Positions 9,459-18,470 are shown, numbered from the stretch's first letter. The stretch: 64,000 nucleotides of DNA from DASXAI01 sp963798445 (GCA_963798445.1 CAWCTH010000008.1:1-64000); one strand, 5' to 3'. The notes: generated from the letters alone by a model not told the origin. A program made the numbers and translations.

Positions 9459-10607
9459 GTGCGTACCCGCGGCATGGTGATCGACACCTCGGTACCTTCG
9501 CCAAGCTGGCTTCGCACCGTCGCGGTCCCGCCGGCCCGTCGCGTCCGGCCGACGATGCTGTCAGCGAGGCCGCGCCGATCAGAGGCCACTGCAGCCACGT
9601 CGAAGCCCCTGCCCCGGTCGCGCACGTAGCCGGTGAGGGTTTCGGCCTCGACTTCGACGTACGCATCGACGCGGTCGACATGGGCATGACGGGCGGCATT
9701 GGTGGCTGCTTCGCGCAAGGCCGAGACGAACACGCGCCCGCCCTCGTCCAGCGCGGCATCGCCCACCACGACCAGCTCGATCGGCACCTGGTGGTCGTCT
9801 TCTACGGCGGCGAGCTCGCTCGCCAGCGCGCCGCTCAACGTGTTCACGGCATCGGAAGGCGGGGCGTAGAGCCAGTCGCGCAGTTCGCGCTCCTGGCGGC
9901 GGCGCCAAGGCGGCGACCTCCTTGTTGTCTCCGGCCCGCCGCTGGATCAGCGCCAGCGTCTGCAGCACGCCGTCATGGAGGTGGGCGGCAATCTCGGCCT
10001 TCTCCTCGCCACGGATGCGGGCGCGGCGCTCGGCGTTGAGCTCGGTGGCGAGGCGCCGCAGCCAGGGTCCGAACAGTAGGGCGATACCGGCCGCCGTGAT
10101 GGCCGCCCCCAGGGCGCTGCGTCCCAACGCCCGGACGTCGCCGGTCAGGACGTTGAAGGCGATGAAGCCGGTCAGCACGAGCGCCACGCCGAGGGCGACC
10201 CGCGCCGCCGCACTTCGATCACGCAGCATGGCGTCGGCGCTCTCGGCCCGACCCCAGATGAGCACGACGCCGACGGCGGCGACCGCGCCAATGAGCGCCG
10301 CACTGTCGGAGAACCACACGCCGCCAGCGCGCAGGACGAGCATGACGCCCACCACCACGACCAGCGCAGCAAGATCGTCGGTCCGGTGGCCGCCGGCGCC
10401 GGTCGGTGGTCCGGCACCAGCGGGGAGAACCAGCCACAGCCCGCCGTACACGACGACGCCGAACCCGCCGGCAAGGCACAACAACAGCAGCGCCAGCCGC
10501 ACGATGCTGACGTCGAGACGAAGCCCCTGGGCGACGCCTGCGCTCACGCCAGCGACCAGTCGGCCCTCGCTGGGTCGGGCGAACCGGGCGAGCGACCGAC
10601 GATGCAC
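9455..10607 (-). CDS. PspC-domain sensor histidine kinase (one frameshift)
   Basis: The N-terminus is a PspC domain ('SEGRLVAGVSAGVAQGLRLD', 'VSIVRLALLLLCLAGGFGVV') followed by several further membrane helices up to about residue 200. The HisKA_3-like dimerisation segment 'EIAAHLHDGVLQTLALIQRR' carries the phospho-His. After a shift near 9895 the ATPase continues: 'VSALREAATNAARHAHVD' (N box), 'VRDRGRGFDVAAV' (G1) and 'GLADSIVGRTRRAGGTATVR'. This is the LiaS/DesK-like class with a PspC sensor, expected to monitor the envelope. It is co-transcribed with the NarL regulator and diverges from a PspC/LiaF-like gene. Confidence 0.83.
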
Positions 10608-10704
10608 GTAACCGATGATCGCACGCCCACCTGGCGCGCCACATCAGGGTCGGGCCAGGGTGATCCCTGATGCGCGACGGTGCCCAGCGGTCGACCATGG
10701 CCCA

Positions 10705-11958
10705 ATGAACACAACCGGCTCACCCCCGCCGAGCAGCCCGCCGGGGCCGGCCGCCGGCATCCCACTGCCACCACCACTCCCGCCGCGCGCCGAGTGGCGG
10801 CTCGTCCGGGCGCAACGCAAGCTGCTGGCCGGGGTCTGCAACGGCCTGGCCGCAGCGACAGGGGTGGACGTCACCCTGGTGCGCATCGCCTTCGTCGTCG
10901 CCGGGCTCTCGGGCGTCGGCCTCGTCGCCTATCTGGTGCTGGCCCTCGTGTTGCCTCGCGAGAACGCCGCCGCCGGTGTGCGGGTCGGGCCTGCCCCGCC
11001 CGAAACTGCTCGCTGGATCCGCATCGCGCTTCTCGTCGTGCCGATTCTCGGCCTCACCGGTCTCTTGGGCGGGGGCTGGAACGGCCCGTTGCTCTTCGGC
11101 TGGTTGGGCGGTGGCGGTGGATTCGGCCTCCTCCTGGTGGCGGTCGGCCTGTTCGTCATCTGGGTCCGGCGGCGGGACGAGGACCGGCCCCCAGCCGTCG
11201 CGCCGGCGCCGACTGCTCCAGCGGAACCGGTGACGCGTTGGGCATCGCCATCGCCCTCAAATGCTGTGGCCGCGCCCGTCCGTGGGTCGCGGTCGTGGGT
11301 TCTCGTCGCGGCGCGGGTTGTTGCATGGCTGGCGGTCATGGCCGCGATCGTCGTCACCGCCGTCGCGTTGGGCCTCGAGCGCATCGATGCGTTGTCGATC
11401 CCCAAGCCGGTGCTGGTGTTCGGCTCGGCCACCCTCGCCATCGGCGTGATCGTCGTCACGGCGATCATGGTCAAGAGCGCGCTGCCGATCGTCGCATCCA
11501 TCGCCCTCCTGCTCGTGCCGATCGTGCTCGGCGTCTCGATCTCATCGTGGAACGGCGGGGTCGGCAACCGGCGCATCGCCCCAGTCGTACTGAACGCCGG
11601 ACCGTACGAGTACCGCCTGGCGATCGGGCAGCTCACTGTCGATCTTTCGAAGTCGCCCCTCGATGGCGCCGCCGTCGATGTCAGCGCAACGACCAAGATC
11701 GGTGAGCTCGCGGTGATCGTGCCAGCGGATGCCGCAGTCACCATCGAGAGTCATGTCGGCGCCGGTCAGTCGACCCTCTTCGGACGTGACCGTAACGGCT
11801 TGAACGTGACCGATCACGTGGTCGACACGCCCGTCAACGCCAGCGCCAGCCTCCATCTCGATCTCGATGTGGCCATCGGCCACCTCACCGTCTGCCGGGT
11901 GCCGACTGCCACCGAGGTTGTGGCGGCAGGATGCGGGGGCGTGCTGGCTCGGCGATGA
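10705..11958 (+). CDS. PspC-domain membrane protein with LiaF-like C-terminus
   Basis: Start ATG 10705 was chosen because residues upstream lack coding character and this start follows the kinase promoter region. A Pro-rich N-terminus (about 1-30) leads into a PspC domain ('RKLLAGVCNGLAAATGVDVT', 'LVRIAFVVAGLSGVGLVAYL'). Two more helices, a Pro/Ala linker and three more hydrophobic segments follow. Residues ~290-417 form the beta-rich 'GPYEYRLAIGQLTVDLSKSP', 'TKIGELAVIVPADAAVTIES' and 'VGAGQSTLFGRDRNGLNVTD' region typical of the LiaF/DUF2154 toast-rack fold. Known LiaF proteins modulate a LiaS-type kinase. Its divergent placement beside a PspC kinase suggests the same job here. Confidence 0.82.
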   Translation: MNTTGSPPPSSPPGPAAGIPLPPPLPPRAEWRLVRAQRKLLAGVCNGLAAATGVDVTLVRIAFVVAGLSGVGLVAYLVLALVLPRENAAAGVRVGPAPPETARWIRIALLVVPILGLTGLLGGGWNGPLLFGWLGGGGGFGLLLVAVGLFVIWVRRRDEDRPPAVAPAPTAPAEPVTRWASPSPSNAVAAPVRGSRSWVLVAARVVAWLAVMAAIVVTAVALGLERIDALSIPKPVLVFGSATLAIGVIVVTAIMVKSALPIVASIALLLVPIVLGVSISSWNGGVGNRRIAPVVLNAGPYEYRLAIGQLTVDLSKSPLDGAAVDVSATTKIGELAVIVPADAAVTIESHVGAGQSTLFGRDRNGLNVTDHVVDTPVNASASLHLDLDVAIGHLTVCRVPTATEVVAAGCGGVLARR

Positions 11959-11983
11959 GGGCGCGCCGGCTGAGCACGATCGA

Positions 11984-12991
11984 TCAGCGGGCAGGCTCAG
12001 CGTCGCCGGGACGGATGCAGCGGAACCCGATGTGGCTCATGCCGGTGTCGATCATCTGGGGCCGGCGAGCGGCGGGTCGGTAGCGGCGGCAGTAGCTGTC
12101 GGCGCAGAGGAACGAACCGCCCTTGATGACCTTGCGCGGGATGGCGAACTGCGGTTGTGCCGGATCCAGGCTCTGCTCCGGGGTGCCACCCTTTGGGTCA
12201 CGAGGCATGCAGCACGCCTCGCCGATCTCGTGACGGGCCGTGTACCAGTCGGTCGTCCACTCCCAGACGTTGCCGGCCATGTCGAACAACCCGTAGGCGT
12301 TCGGCGGGAAGGAACCGACCGCTACGGTGGCGCCGTAACCCGCCTTCGCCCTCCAGGGAAAGTCGCCGTGCCAGTAATTGGCCAGGCGCCCATCGAGGCC
12401 CTCGGCGTCGTCGCCCCATGTGTACGCCGCCCCATGGAGCCCGCCGCGGGCGGCCCGTTCCCACTGCGCTTCGGTCGGAAGCTGGAGACCGGCCCATGTC
12501 GCATAGGCGTGGGCGTCCTCATAGGCGACGTGGACGACGGGGTGGTCGACGCGACCATCGATCGAGGATCGAGGCCCCTCCGGTCGACGCCAGCACGCCC
12601 CTGGGGTCCACGTCCACCACTGGCTGAGGTGGCGGAGGTCGACCGGTCCAGGCGTTCGGGTGAACACCATCGAGCCTGGCACGAGGTTCTCGGCCGGGGC
12701 TCCCGGGAAGTCGGCGGGGTCGAGGGGACGCTCGGCCACGCTGACGTAGCCGGTGGCAGCGACGAACTCGGCGAACCGATCGTTCGTCACGGGGCCTCGA
12801 TCGGCCCAGAACCCGTCGACCGAGACTTCGTGCGCGGGTGCTTCCTCCGGGTAGTGACGGTCGGAGCCCATCGTGTAGGTCCCGCCCGGGATCCACACCA
12901 TGGGTGCGTCGCCGGGTGCGCCGGGTGCTCCGGACGGCACTAGCGGCCGCTGGCGGCTTCGAGCGGCCCCACCGCGTCGATCATCGCACAC
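11984..12991 (-). CDS. Formylglycine-generating-enzyme (SUMF1) family protein
   Basis: A 335-residue SUMF1/FGE-sulfatase domain protein. Signatures: 'MVWIPGGTYTMGSDRHYPEE' (about 31-50), 'LPTEAQWERAARGGL', 'GLFDMAGNVWEWTTDWY', 'KVIKGGSFLCADSYCRRYRP' and the C-terminal 'GMSHIGFRCIRPGD'. The paired cysteines in 'FLCADSYCRRYRPAAR' match the copper-binding active-site pair of true FGE, which oxidises the CxPxR cysteine of type I sulfatases to formylglycine. No sulfatase gene is in the window, so the substrate is elsewhere or different. It converges on the LiaF-like gene with 25 bp between. The N-terminal ~30 residues may be over-called; a later start at the 'MVWIPGG' Met is possible. Confidence 0.85.
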   Translation of the reverse strand: MCDDRRGGAARSRQRPLVPSGAPGAPGDAPMVWIPGGTYTMGSDRHYPEEAPAHEVSVDGFWADRGPVTNDRFAEFVAATGYVSVAERPLDPADFPGAPAENLVPGSMVFTRTPGPVDLRHLSQWWTWTPGACWRRPEGPRSSIDGRVDHPVVHVAYEDAHAYATWAGLQLPTEAQWERAARGGLHGAAYTWGDDAEGLDGRLANYWHGDFPWRAKAGYGATVAVGSFPPNAYGLFDMAGNVWEWTTDWYTARHEIGEACCMPRDPKGGTPEQSLDPAQPQFAIPRKVIKGGSFLCADSYCRRYRPAARRPQMIDTGMSHIGFRCIRPGDAEPAR

Positions 12992-13008
12992 CGAGTCCCG
13001 CCCGAAAT

Positions 13009-13066
13009 TCGCGCGGCCTGCGCGCTCGACCGCGCCCCAGCGCGTCCAAGCGCGCAGACTGCGCGA
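13009..13066. repeat. GCGC-rich imperfect palindrome, copy 1
   Basis: Arms 'gcgcggcctgcgcgct' and 'agcgcgcagactgcgc' match at 14 of 16 positions around a ~23-nt spacer. The same GCGCAG-C-GCGCG theme recurs at 22,820-23,044 and 32,659-32,735. It lies between the FGE-like gene and the divergent AraC gene. Confidence 0.6.
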
Positions 13067-13136
13067 TCTTGGACGGCGCGGGCGGGGCGGGCGGGGCGAG
13101 CCGGAGGGCTGGAGTGGATCCGCGATACTCGGGGTC

Positions 13137-13565
13137 GTGGTGCCGCCCGCTCGTCACCTGCTGCGGGCCAAAGACCTGGCCGATGCCCGCTACATGGAGC
13201 CGCTCACGGTGGCCGACCTGGCTCGCGCCAGCGGCCTCTCGCCAGCTCACTTCAGCCGGGAGTTCCGGCGCACGTTCGGCGAATCACCCCACCAGTACCT
13301 CCTCACGCGCCGCCTCGAGCGTGCCGCCGCACTCCTGCGCAACACCGATCGCACAGCCACCGAGATCTGCTTCGACGTCGGGCTGACCAGCGTCGGCTCG
13401 TTCGTGACGAGCTTCCGGCGCATCTACGGCATGGCTCCTGTCGCCTACCGCTTGACGTTCCCTCCGGCGCAGCGCCACATCCGCATCCCCGACTGCGTCG
13501 TGCGGGCCTATGGCCGGCCGCAGAACCGCACGTTTCGAGAAGCCGCGCCGACCGTCCACCCGTAG
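13137..13565 (+). CDS. AraC-type helix-turn-helix regulator
   Basis: A 142-residue protein that is almost wholly a DNA-binding domain with two helix-turn-helix motifs: 'EPLTVADLARASGLSPAHFS' with 'REFRRTFGESPHQYLLTRRL', then 'TATEICFDVGLTSVGSFVTS' with 'FRRIYGMAPVAYR'. There is no effector domain. I start it at GTG 13137; GTG 13140 is equally possible, and the longer upstream frame runs into the GCGC palindrome. A VOC-family gene follows 30 bp later in the same direction. This AraC-VOC pairing is frequent in actinobacteria, so the regulator most likely controls that gene. Confidence 0.82.
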   Translation: MVPPARHLLRAKDLADARYMEPLTVADLARASGLSPAHFSREFRRTFGESPHQYLLTRRLERAAALLRNTDRTATEICFDVGLTSVGSFVTSFRRIYGMAPVAYRLTFPPAQRHIRIPDCVVRAYGRPQNRTFREAAPTVHP

Positions 13566-13595
13566 CGTCGTCGGCATGCGACACGAGGAGGACCA

Positions 13596-14027
13596 ATGAT
13601 CAAGATTGCCAACGTGCAGTTCTGGGTGCACGACCAAGAGGAGGCGCTGGCGTTCTACACCAGGACGTTGGGCTGGGAGGTGCGGTCGGACGTGACCATG
13701 GAGGCGTGGAACTTTCGCTGGCTGGTCGTCGGGCCGGTCGGCAACGACGACATCGGGCTGGTGCTCATGCCCATCCCCCAGCCGCCCATGCTCGACGCCG
13801 CCAGTAGCGTCCAGCTCGCCGAGCTGGTCGCCAAGGGCGTCGGCGGCACGCTGTTTCTCGAGACTGACGATTGCCAGGCGTCCTACGACGAGCTGTCCGC
13901 TCGCGGTGTCGTGTTCAACGATCCGCCGACGCCGCAGCCCTATGGCATCGACACGTCGTTTCGCGATCCGTCGGGCAACAACATCCGCCTGACGCAAGTA
14001 CTCGAGTTCTCGATGGACCGCCAGTGA
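13596..14027 (+). CDS. VOC (glyoxalase-fold) family protein
   Basis: A 143-residue vicinal-oxygen-chelate protein with two beta-alpha-beta-beta-beta modules: 'IANVQFWVHDQEEALAFYTR' at the N-terminus, 'ELVAKGVGGTLFLETDDCQA' in the middle and 'GIDTSFRDPSGNNIRLTQ' at the end. The ribosome site 'gaggagg' is 7-8 nt before ATG. It is probably one operon with the AraC regulator. VOC proteins act as lyases, dioxygenases or binding proteins (including resistance to small toxic molecules). The metal-ligand positions are not all recognisable, so no reaction is assigned. Confidence 0.85.
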   Translation: MIKIANVQFWVHDQEEALAFYTRTLGWEVRSDVTMEAWNFRWLVVGPVGNDDIGLVLMPIPQPPMLDAASSVQLAELVAKGVGGTLFLETDDCQASYDELSARGVVFNDPPTPQPYGIDTSFRDPSGNNIRLTQVLEFSMDRQ

Positions 14028-14070
14028 TCGCCGCTGATCGCCGCTGACGTGCCCGTCAGGCCCTCATACG

Positions 14071-14682
14071 ATGGCGGCGATGGCGACGATCGAGGAGATC
14101 ACGCGACACGACGACGGCGACCCCGACGCGGACGTCGAGTGGGTGAAGGGCCGCCCGCAGCCTCGACAGATCGCGGTGGTCGATGCCGACCCGTCGTGGC
14201 CTGAGCAGTTCGAGGTGCTGGCCGAGCGGGTCCGGCGCGCCCTCGGCGATCGCGTACTCGCGCTGGAGCACGTCGGATCGACGAGCGTTGCGGACCTGGC
14301 GGCCAAGCCCATCATCGACATGGACCTGACGGTGGCCGACTCCAGCGACGAAACGGCGTACGTGCCCGCACTCGAGCGAGCCGGGTTCGAGCTGACGATC
14401 CGGGAGCCACGCTGGCACCAGCACCGATGCCTGGTGGCCACCTCGCCGAAGGCCAACTTGCACGTGTGGAGCCCCGACTGCCCGGAGGCCATTCGGCATC
14501 TGATGTTCCGGGAGTGGCTGCGTGAGCACCCGGACGATCGCGCCCGCTACGCCGATGCGAAGCGGGCGTCGGCCGACGCGTCGAACGCGGCGAGCGAGAC
14601 CGTCATGGTCTACAACCTCCGCAAGCAGCCGGTCATCCGCGAGATCCTCGATCGCATGTTCCGCGCCCACGGCATGCTGTAG
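14071..14682 (+). CDS. GrpB family (UPF0157) nucleotidyltransferase-like protein
   Basis: Residues ~33-200 match the GrpB/UPF0157 family: 'QIAVVDADPSWPEQFEVLAE', 'ALEHVGSTSVADLAAKPIID', 'MDLTVADSS', 'RWHQHRCLVATSPKANLHVW' and 'FREWLREHPDDRARYADAKR'. The HVGSTSV-(x)n-KPIID-D pattern is the nucleotidyltransferase-like core. Its cellular role is poorly defined; some relatives are fused to dephospho-CoA kinase. A start at ATG 14080 (9 bases later) is also possible. The ~30-residue acidic N-terminal extension is unusual for the family. No obvious operon partner. Confidence 0.85.
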   Translation: MAAMATIEEITRHDDGDPDADVEWVKGRPQPRQIAVVDADPSWPEQFEVLAERVRRALGDRVLALEHVGSTSVADLAAKPIIDMDLTVADSSDETAYVPALERAGFELTIREPRWHQHRCLVATSPKANLHVWSPDCPEAIRHLMFREWLREHPDDRARYADAKRASADASNAASETVMVYNLRKQPVIREILDRMFRAHGML

Positions 14683-14738
14683 CCCCGGCACGCCGCCGCC
14701 AACTGGAGTGGGGTCCGGGTGTTCTCTAACGTGGCTCG

Positions 14739-15092
14739 ATGAAGTTCGGCGTGTTCTACGAGATCCAGCTACCCACTTTCCACCGCGACGGTGACGAGGG
14801 CCGCATGTTCCGGGAGACGCTCGAACACGTCGAGCTGGCGGATGGTCTCGGGATCCAGCACATGTGGGCCGTCGAGCACGTCGCCACGCGGGACCAGGTG
14901 TCAGGCGGGCGGGTCGAGTTCGGCACCGGCGACAGCTCGTCGCGCATGGAGACCTACGGGCGCTTCAGCCACCTCCCCACGGCCGACGACTACGCCATCG
15001 AGGCGACGTCGGCTGACACGGCCGGCGCGCTCGGGCTCGCGGAGGCGTCGATGTCTGGACGGTCCCGCCCGGCGGGAAGCAACCCGGTATGA
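14739..15092 (+). pseudogene. Luciferase-like monooxygenase fragment with internal deletion
   Basis: The N-terminus 'MKFGVFYEIQLPTFHRDGDE' and 'ELADGLGIQHMWAVEHV' is that of a bacterial-luciferase-like FMN monooxygenase. It then jumps directly to 'QVSGGRVEFGTGDSSSRMET', which in intact relatives lies some 60-70 residues further on. The remaining ~200 residues are absent, and after ~85 residues the frame becomes nonsensical and ends where the acetyltransferase begins. So an internal segment and the C-terminus are both missing. An ordinary functional enzyme is unlikely. The join is in frame, which argues for a real deletion and not a sequencing slip. Confidence 0.6.
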
Positions 15093-15388
15093 CTGCTGCA
15101 GCCGGCATGCCGAGCCACGTTGTCCGCGACAACGCCGAGCTGAACCGCTACGAGTTGCTCGTCGGCGAGCGCGTCATCGGCGTCGCCGACTATCGCCGGG
15201 TGGACGGCACGCTGGTGCTCCCGCACACGGAGATCGAGGCCAACCAGCGCGGGCGAGGCTGGGGCGACGTGCTCGTCGGTGCCGCGCTCGACGACATCAG
15301 GCGTCAGGGTCTGCCGATCGTTCCGACCTGCTGGTTCGTCGCGGAGTTCGTCAGGCTGCACCCCGAGTACGGCGATCTCCTCGCCTGA
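15089..15388 (+). CDS. Small GNAT-fold N-acetyltransferase
   Basis: A 99-residue protein of the short GCN5-related class: 'NRYELLVGERVIGVADYRRV', 'LPHTEIEANQRGRGWGDVLV' and 'WFVAEFVRLHPEYGDLLA'. The acetyl-CoA loop is recognisable as 'NQRGRGWGDVLVGAALDDIR' (Q/RxxGxG/A type). ATG start at 15089 overlaps the end of the broken monooxygenase fragment. Members of this small family (YidJ-like) have unknown substrates. Cytosolic, complete in length. Confidence 0.82.
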   Translation: MTAAAGMPSHVVRDNAELNRYELLVGERVIGVADYRRVDGTLVLPHTEIEANQRGRGWGDVLVGAALDDIRRQGLPIVPTCWFVAEFVRLHPEYGDLLA

Positions 15389-15424
15389 CTGCCGGAGGCA
15401 GCGACGTCGCCGGGCCGGTGGCGG

Positions 15425-15856
15425 TCAGGAGACGGGTACCAACTGGGCGTCAGCAGCACGGAGACGGCGAGCGAGCCCGACGAGCAAGCTACGGGCCACG
15501 TGCGGCGAGTCGAGCAGCAGGGCTTCGAGCTCGCGATGGCCGATCACCTCGGCCACGACATCGGTCTCGGCGGTCACGGTGGCCGACCGCGGGCCTCCGT
15601 CGATCAGCGCGATCTCACCGAAGCACTCGCCTTCCGACAGCGTGGCGACGTCGTGGCCGTCAATCGACACCCGTGCCGTCCCGGAGACGATGACGACGAG
15701 CTCGTGGCCTGCCTTGCCCTGTGCCGCCATCACCCTGCCGGCGTCGAACCGGACCTCGGTCGTTGCCCGCGACACGAGTTCGAGCTCCTTGTTGGTGCAG
15801 GCGGAGAAGAAGCTGATCGTCTTGAAGTGGTCGATCAGAGCGCTGCTGTGCTTCAC
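15425..15856 (-). CDS. Cyclic-nucleotide-binding domain protein
   Basis: A 143-residue single-domain protein made of one CAP_ED/cNMP-binding beta-roll: 'IDHFKTISFFSACTNKELEL', 'FDAGRVMAAQGKAGHELVVI', 'GECFGEIALIDGGPRSATVT' (the phosphate-binding cassette with GE and R-(S)-A) and 'LVGLARRLRAADAQL'. There is no DNA-binding domain, so it is a sensor or scaffold and not a transcription factor by itself. It sits downstream of, and in the same direction as, a full Crp-like regulator. Confidence 0.85.
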   Translation of the reverse strand: MKHSSALIDHFKTISFFSACTNKELELVSRATTEVRFDAGRVMAAQGKAGHELVVIVSGTARVSIDGHDVATLSEGECFGEIALIDGGPRSATVTAETDVVAEVIGHRELEALLLDSPHVARSLLVGLARRLRAADAQLVPVS

Positions 15857-15947
15857 GAGGTCCTCCAGTGGTCGTACCCCTCGCCGTCATCGTGGGCCGG
15901 CCGGTGCCAACCTGCAGCGCCGCCGTGCTCACCGGCGCTGCGTATTC

Positions 15948-16637
15948 CTACTCAGGCTCGTCCGCCGGCATCGATGCTCGCGCCGTGACGGCGTCGACGT
16001 CGATGACTCGGATCGTTCCGGGGCCTGTCGTCACCCAGCCGAGGGCGCGGAGGGCGTGGAGCGCCTTGACCGTCGCTTCGCGGGACAATCCGGCCCACGC
16101 GGCGATGTCCTGTTGCGAAAGGGGGTTGGCGATGACCACGGCGCCGTCGCTGTCGGGCTGTCCGTAGCGCTGCATCATCTCGACGAGTCGCCGGCAGGTC
16201 CGCCCGACGGCATCGAGGGCGCCGTACTCGACCTGACGGCGCGAGGCGTCACGCAGGCGGCCCGAGATCGACCGCATGAGGGTGAGGCCAATGGCCGGAA
16301 CGTCGGTCAACAGCTTGGCGAACGACGGTATGGAGATGGCGATGACCTCGCACTCGCTGATGGCCACGGCCGTCGCCGACCGCACGCCGCCGTCGATGGC
16401 GGAGAGCTCGCCCAGGATGTCGCCCGCGCCCAGCACGTCGAGTACGACCTCATGGCCTTCGACGGTGACCGACACCTTGATGTCGCCGCGGCGGACGATG
16501 AGCACGTCGTGGGCAGTGTCGCCGGCGAAAAACAGGATCGATCGTGCTGGGTAGCGGCGTACCCGCCCAGCGGCGACGACGGCGGCCCGGGCGTCGCCGT
16601 CGAGGCAAGCGAGAAACCCCCCCGGTGCCTCGGCCAT
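15948..16637 (-). CDS. Crp/Fnr family transcription regulator
   Basis: With ATG 16637 as start the product has 229 residues. The N-terminal cNMP-binding roll contains 'YPARSILFFAGDTAHDVLIV', 'LGAGDILGELSAIDGGVRSA' and 'TAVAISECEVIAI'. The dimer helix follows, then an HTH_Crp winged helix 'VIANPLSQQDIAAWAGLSRE' and 'ATVKALHALRALGWVTTGPG'. The phosphate-binding cassette 'GELSAIDGGVRSAT' is canonical for a cyclic nucleotide. The reading frame continues upstream without a stop into the C-terminal part of the luciferase-like gene, so the true start is not fixed by the sequence. I chose the Met just before the family N-terminus. Confidence 0.83.
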   Translation of the reverse strand: MAEAPGGFLACLDGDARAAVVAAGRVRRYPARSILFFAGDTAHDVLIVRRGDIKVSVTVEGHEVVLDVLGAGDILGELSAIDGGVRSATAVAISECEVIAISIPSFAKLLTDVPAIGLTLMRSISGRLRDASRRQVEYGALDAVGRTCRRLVEMMQRYGQPDSDGAVVIANPLSQQDIAAWAGLSREATVKALHALRALGWVTTGPGTIRVIDVDAVTARASMPADEPE

Positions 16638-17495
16638 CGCCGAGACCGTAGCGGCCGCCAAGACGCCACGCTCGATCTCCTCCGCGAACACCGCCAGCCC
16701 GCGATGAGCCCACGTGCTAGCCGCCGGCGGACCCGGCTCGAGCATGCCCGAGAAGTGGGGGATGACGTAGCGGGGCGATCAGCTCGTAGCTGTCGAGCGT
16801 CGCCCGCTGGTTGGCCCAGTCGTTGGCGAGGACCAGGAACCCGCCGAACCCGCCGGTCGCCGCCAGCAGCCGTTCGAGGGCGGCGATCATGTCGTCGGGC
16901 GTATCGACGAGCGACGTGTCCTCCTCGATCTGCTGCTTCAGCGTCGTGTTGTTCTTCATGCCGGCGACGCGGCGGTAGTAGTTCTGACGCTCGTACTCCC
17001 GGCCCTCGCGCACGTCGCCGTTCACCGGTAGCAGTTGCAACTGGGCTTCGTTCAGCGTCATCCAGTCAGACCGATGCATCACCACCTCACCGTTGAGGAG
17101 GCGGACGATGACGCCCAGGGCCTCGTCCATGCGGGGCCGCTGGGTGACGGGATCGATGCCCATCATGGTGGCGTCGGAGACGAGCGCACCAGGCCCGACC
17201 CCGAGCATGGCCCGACCGTTGCTCGTGTAGTCGAGCGGCACGAAGCGGTCGGCCACCATCATCGGTGGTGGTACGGCAGGCTGACGACGCCTGAGCCGAG
17301 CCGTAGGTACTTGGTGCGCTCGCTGGCGGCGGCGAGGGTGAGGACCGGGTCGGCGGTGTTCTGCCACGCCGCCGAGTGGTGCTCGCCCGCCCACGCCTCA
17401 TGGAAGCCGAGCTCGTCGCACCGCTGGATCAGGTCGAGATCCCGCCGCATCGCCAGCAGCGGGTTGTCCCCGAGTCGGTGATACGGAGCGATGAC
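16638..17495 (-). pseudogene. Luciferase-like FMN monooxygenase (frameshifted, no start)
   Basis: Pieces in consecutive frames give one flavin monooxygenase: 'VIAPYHRLGDNPLLAMRRDL' at the front, 'RCDELGFHEAWAGEHHSAAW', 'LGSGVVSLPYHH', then (shift near 17,268) 'MMVADRFVPLDYTSNGRAML', 'GVGPGALVSDATMMGIDP' and 'DTPDDMIAALERLLAATGGF'. A further shift near 16,758 yields 'YVIPHFSGMLEPG'. No start codon precedes 'VIAPYH', so the first few codons are lost or altered. After the second shift the frame runs straight into the Crp gene. Two-base corrections would restore most of a ~285-residue enzyme of the LLM class. Confidence 0.65.
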
Positions 17496-17557
17496 CGGAC
17501 GCAGATCCGGGCCGGCGTTCGGGTGGCGGGGACCGGTGCCGCGGCTACGTTGCCGGC

Positions 17558-18470
17558 ATGCGCTTCGTAACGGAACTCACGGTGACCGGCCCGCTGCGGG
17601 CGCCGGTGCAGATGCTGGCCGAGCAAGACGTCGACGGTCACGCCAGCGTGCACGACGGCGAGACGGCGGCGTCACTCGGTCTGCTCGGCGCGCCCATCGA
17701 GGGCCCGACGCACTTCAGCCAGTTCGACCCCATGGGGGTCGCCCTCTGGGGCCAGGCGTGGTTCGAGCGCGGCTGCATCAGCAGCCACTTCCGCACGATG
17801 GTGGTGGAGGGCGAAGAGGTCCAGGCCTCGATGACCACGACCGGGCCGACATCGGCGCGGATCGAGGCCCACAAGGCCGACGGCACGCCGGTGCTGACCG
17901 GAACCGCGTCCATTGGGCCGGACCATCCCCCGTCCGAGCTGGACGTGCGCCGCGCCGCCCAAGGCGAGCCCGGCGAGCTGTTCGTGATCGATCAGCTCGA
18001 GGTGGGCATGCGCCGCGACGACGGCGAAGTCGTCTCGATGGATCACGCCGGGCGCAACGGATCGGGCTATCCGTTCTCACTGGACGAGAAGCTCGCCCGC
18101 ATCACCGAGCCGCACCCGTGGTACACGGTCGACGGCGGCGCCTCGTCGCCGTGGGGCCGCGCCGTGGTACCGATGGAGATGATCAGCGTGCTGGCCAACA
18201 AGGCGGGCCGGGGATGGCCGGTACGGTCCCCGGCGCTGGGGCTCTTCCTCGACCTCGAGATCCGTCTCGATCGACGGCCCGGTGTTCGTGGACCAGAAGT
18301 ACACCGTGGCGCGGGAGATCGTGGGTTTGAGCCAGAGCCGTCGCACCGAGTCCTACTGGACCAAGACGACGCTCGGCGATGTCGACACCGGCCGGCCGGT
18401 GGCGGTCGTGCTCTTGCACTCGGGCGTGTTCAAGGAGTCGTACCCGGGCTATCCCAAAGACCGCCTCTGA
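17558..18470 (+). CDS. Probable hot-dog-fold (MaoC-like) protein (one frameshift)
   Basis: About 300 residues. Opening: 'FVTELTVTGPLRAPVQMLAE', 'ASVHDGETAASLGLLGAPIE', 'GPTHFSQFDPMGVALWGQAW'. Middle: 'ISSHFRTMVVEGEEVQASMT'. After a shift near 18,265 it ends 'FVDQKYTVAREIVGLSQSRR' and 'TESYWTKTTLGDVDTGRPVA'. The double-hot-dog layout, with strands like 'VEGEEVQASM' and 'KYTVAREIVGL', resembles MaoC/acyl-dehydratase relatives, but no catalytic D/H motif is obvious. Function is not assigned. It diverges from the luciferase-like gene and converges on the ABC transporter genes. Confidence 0.6.
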
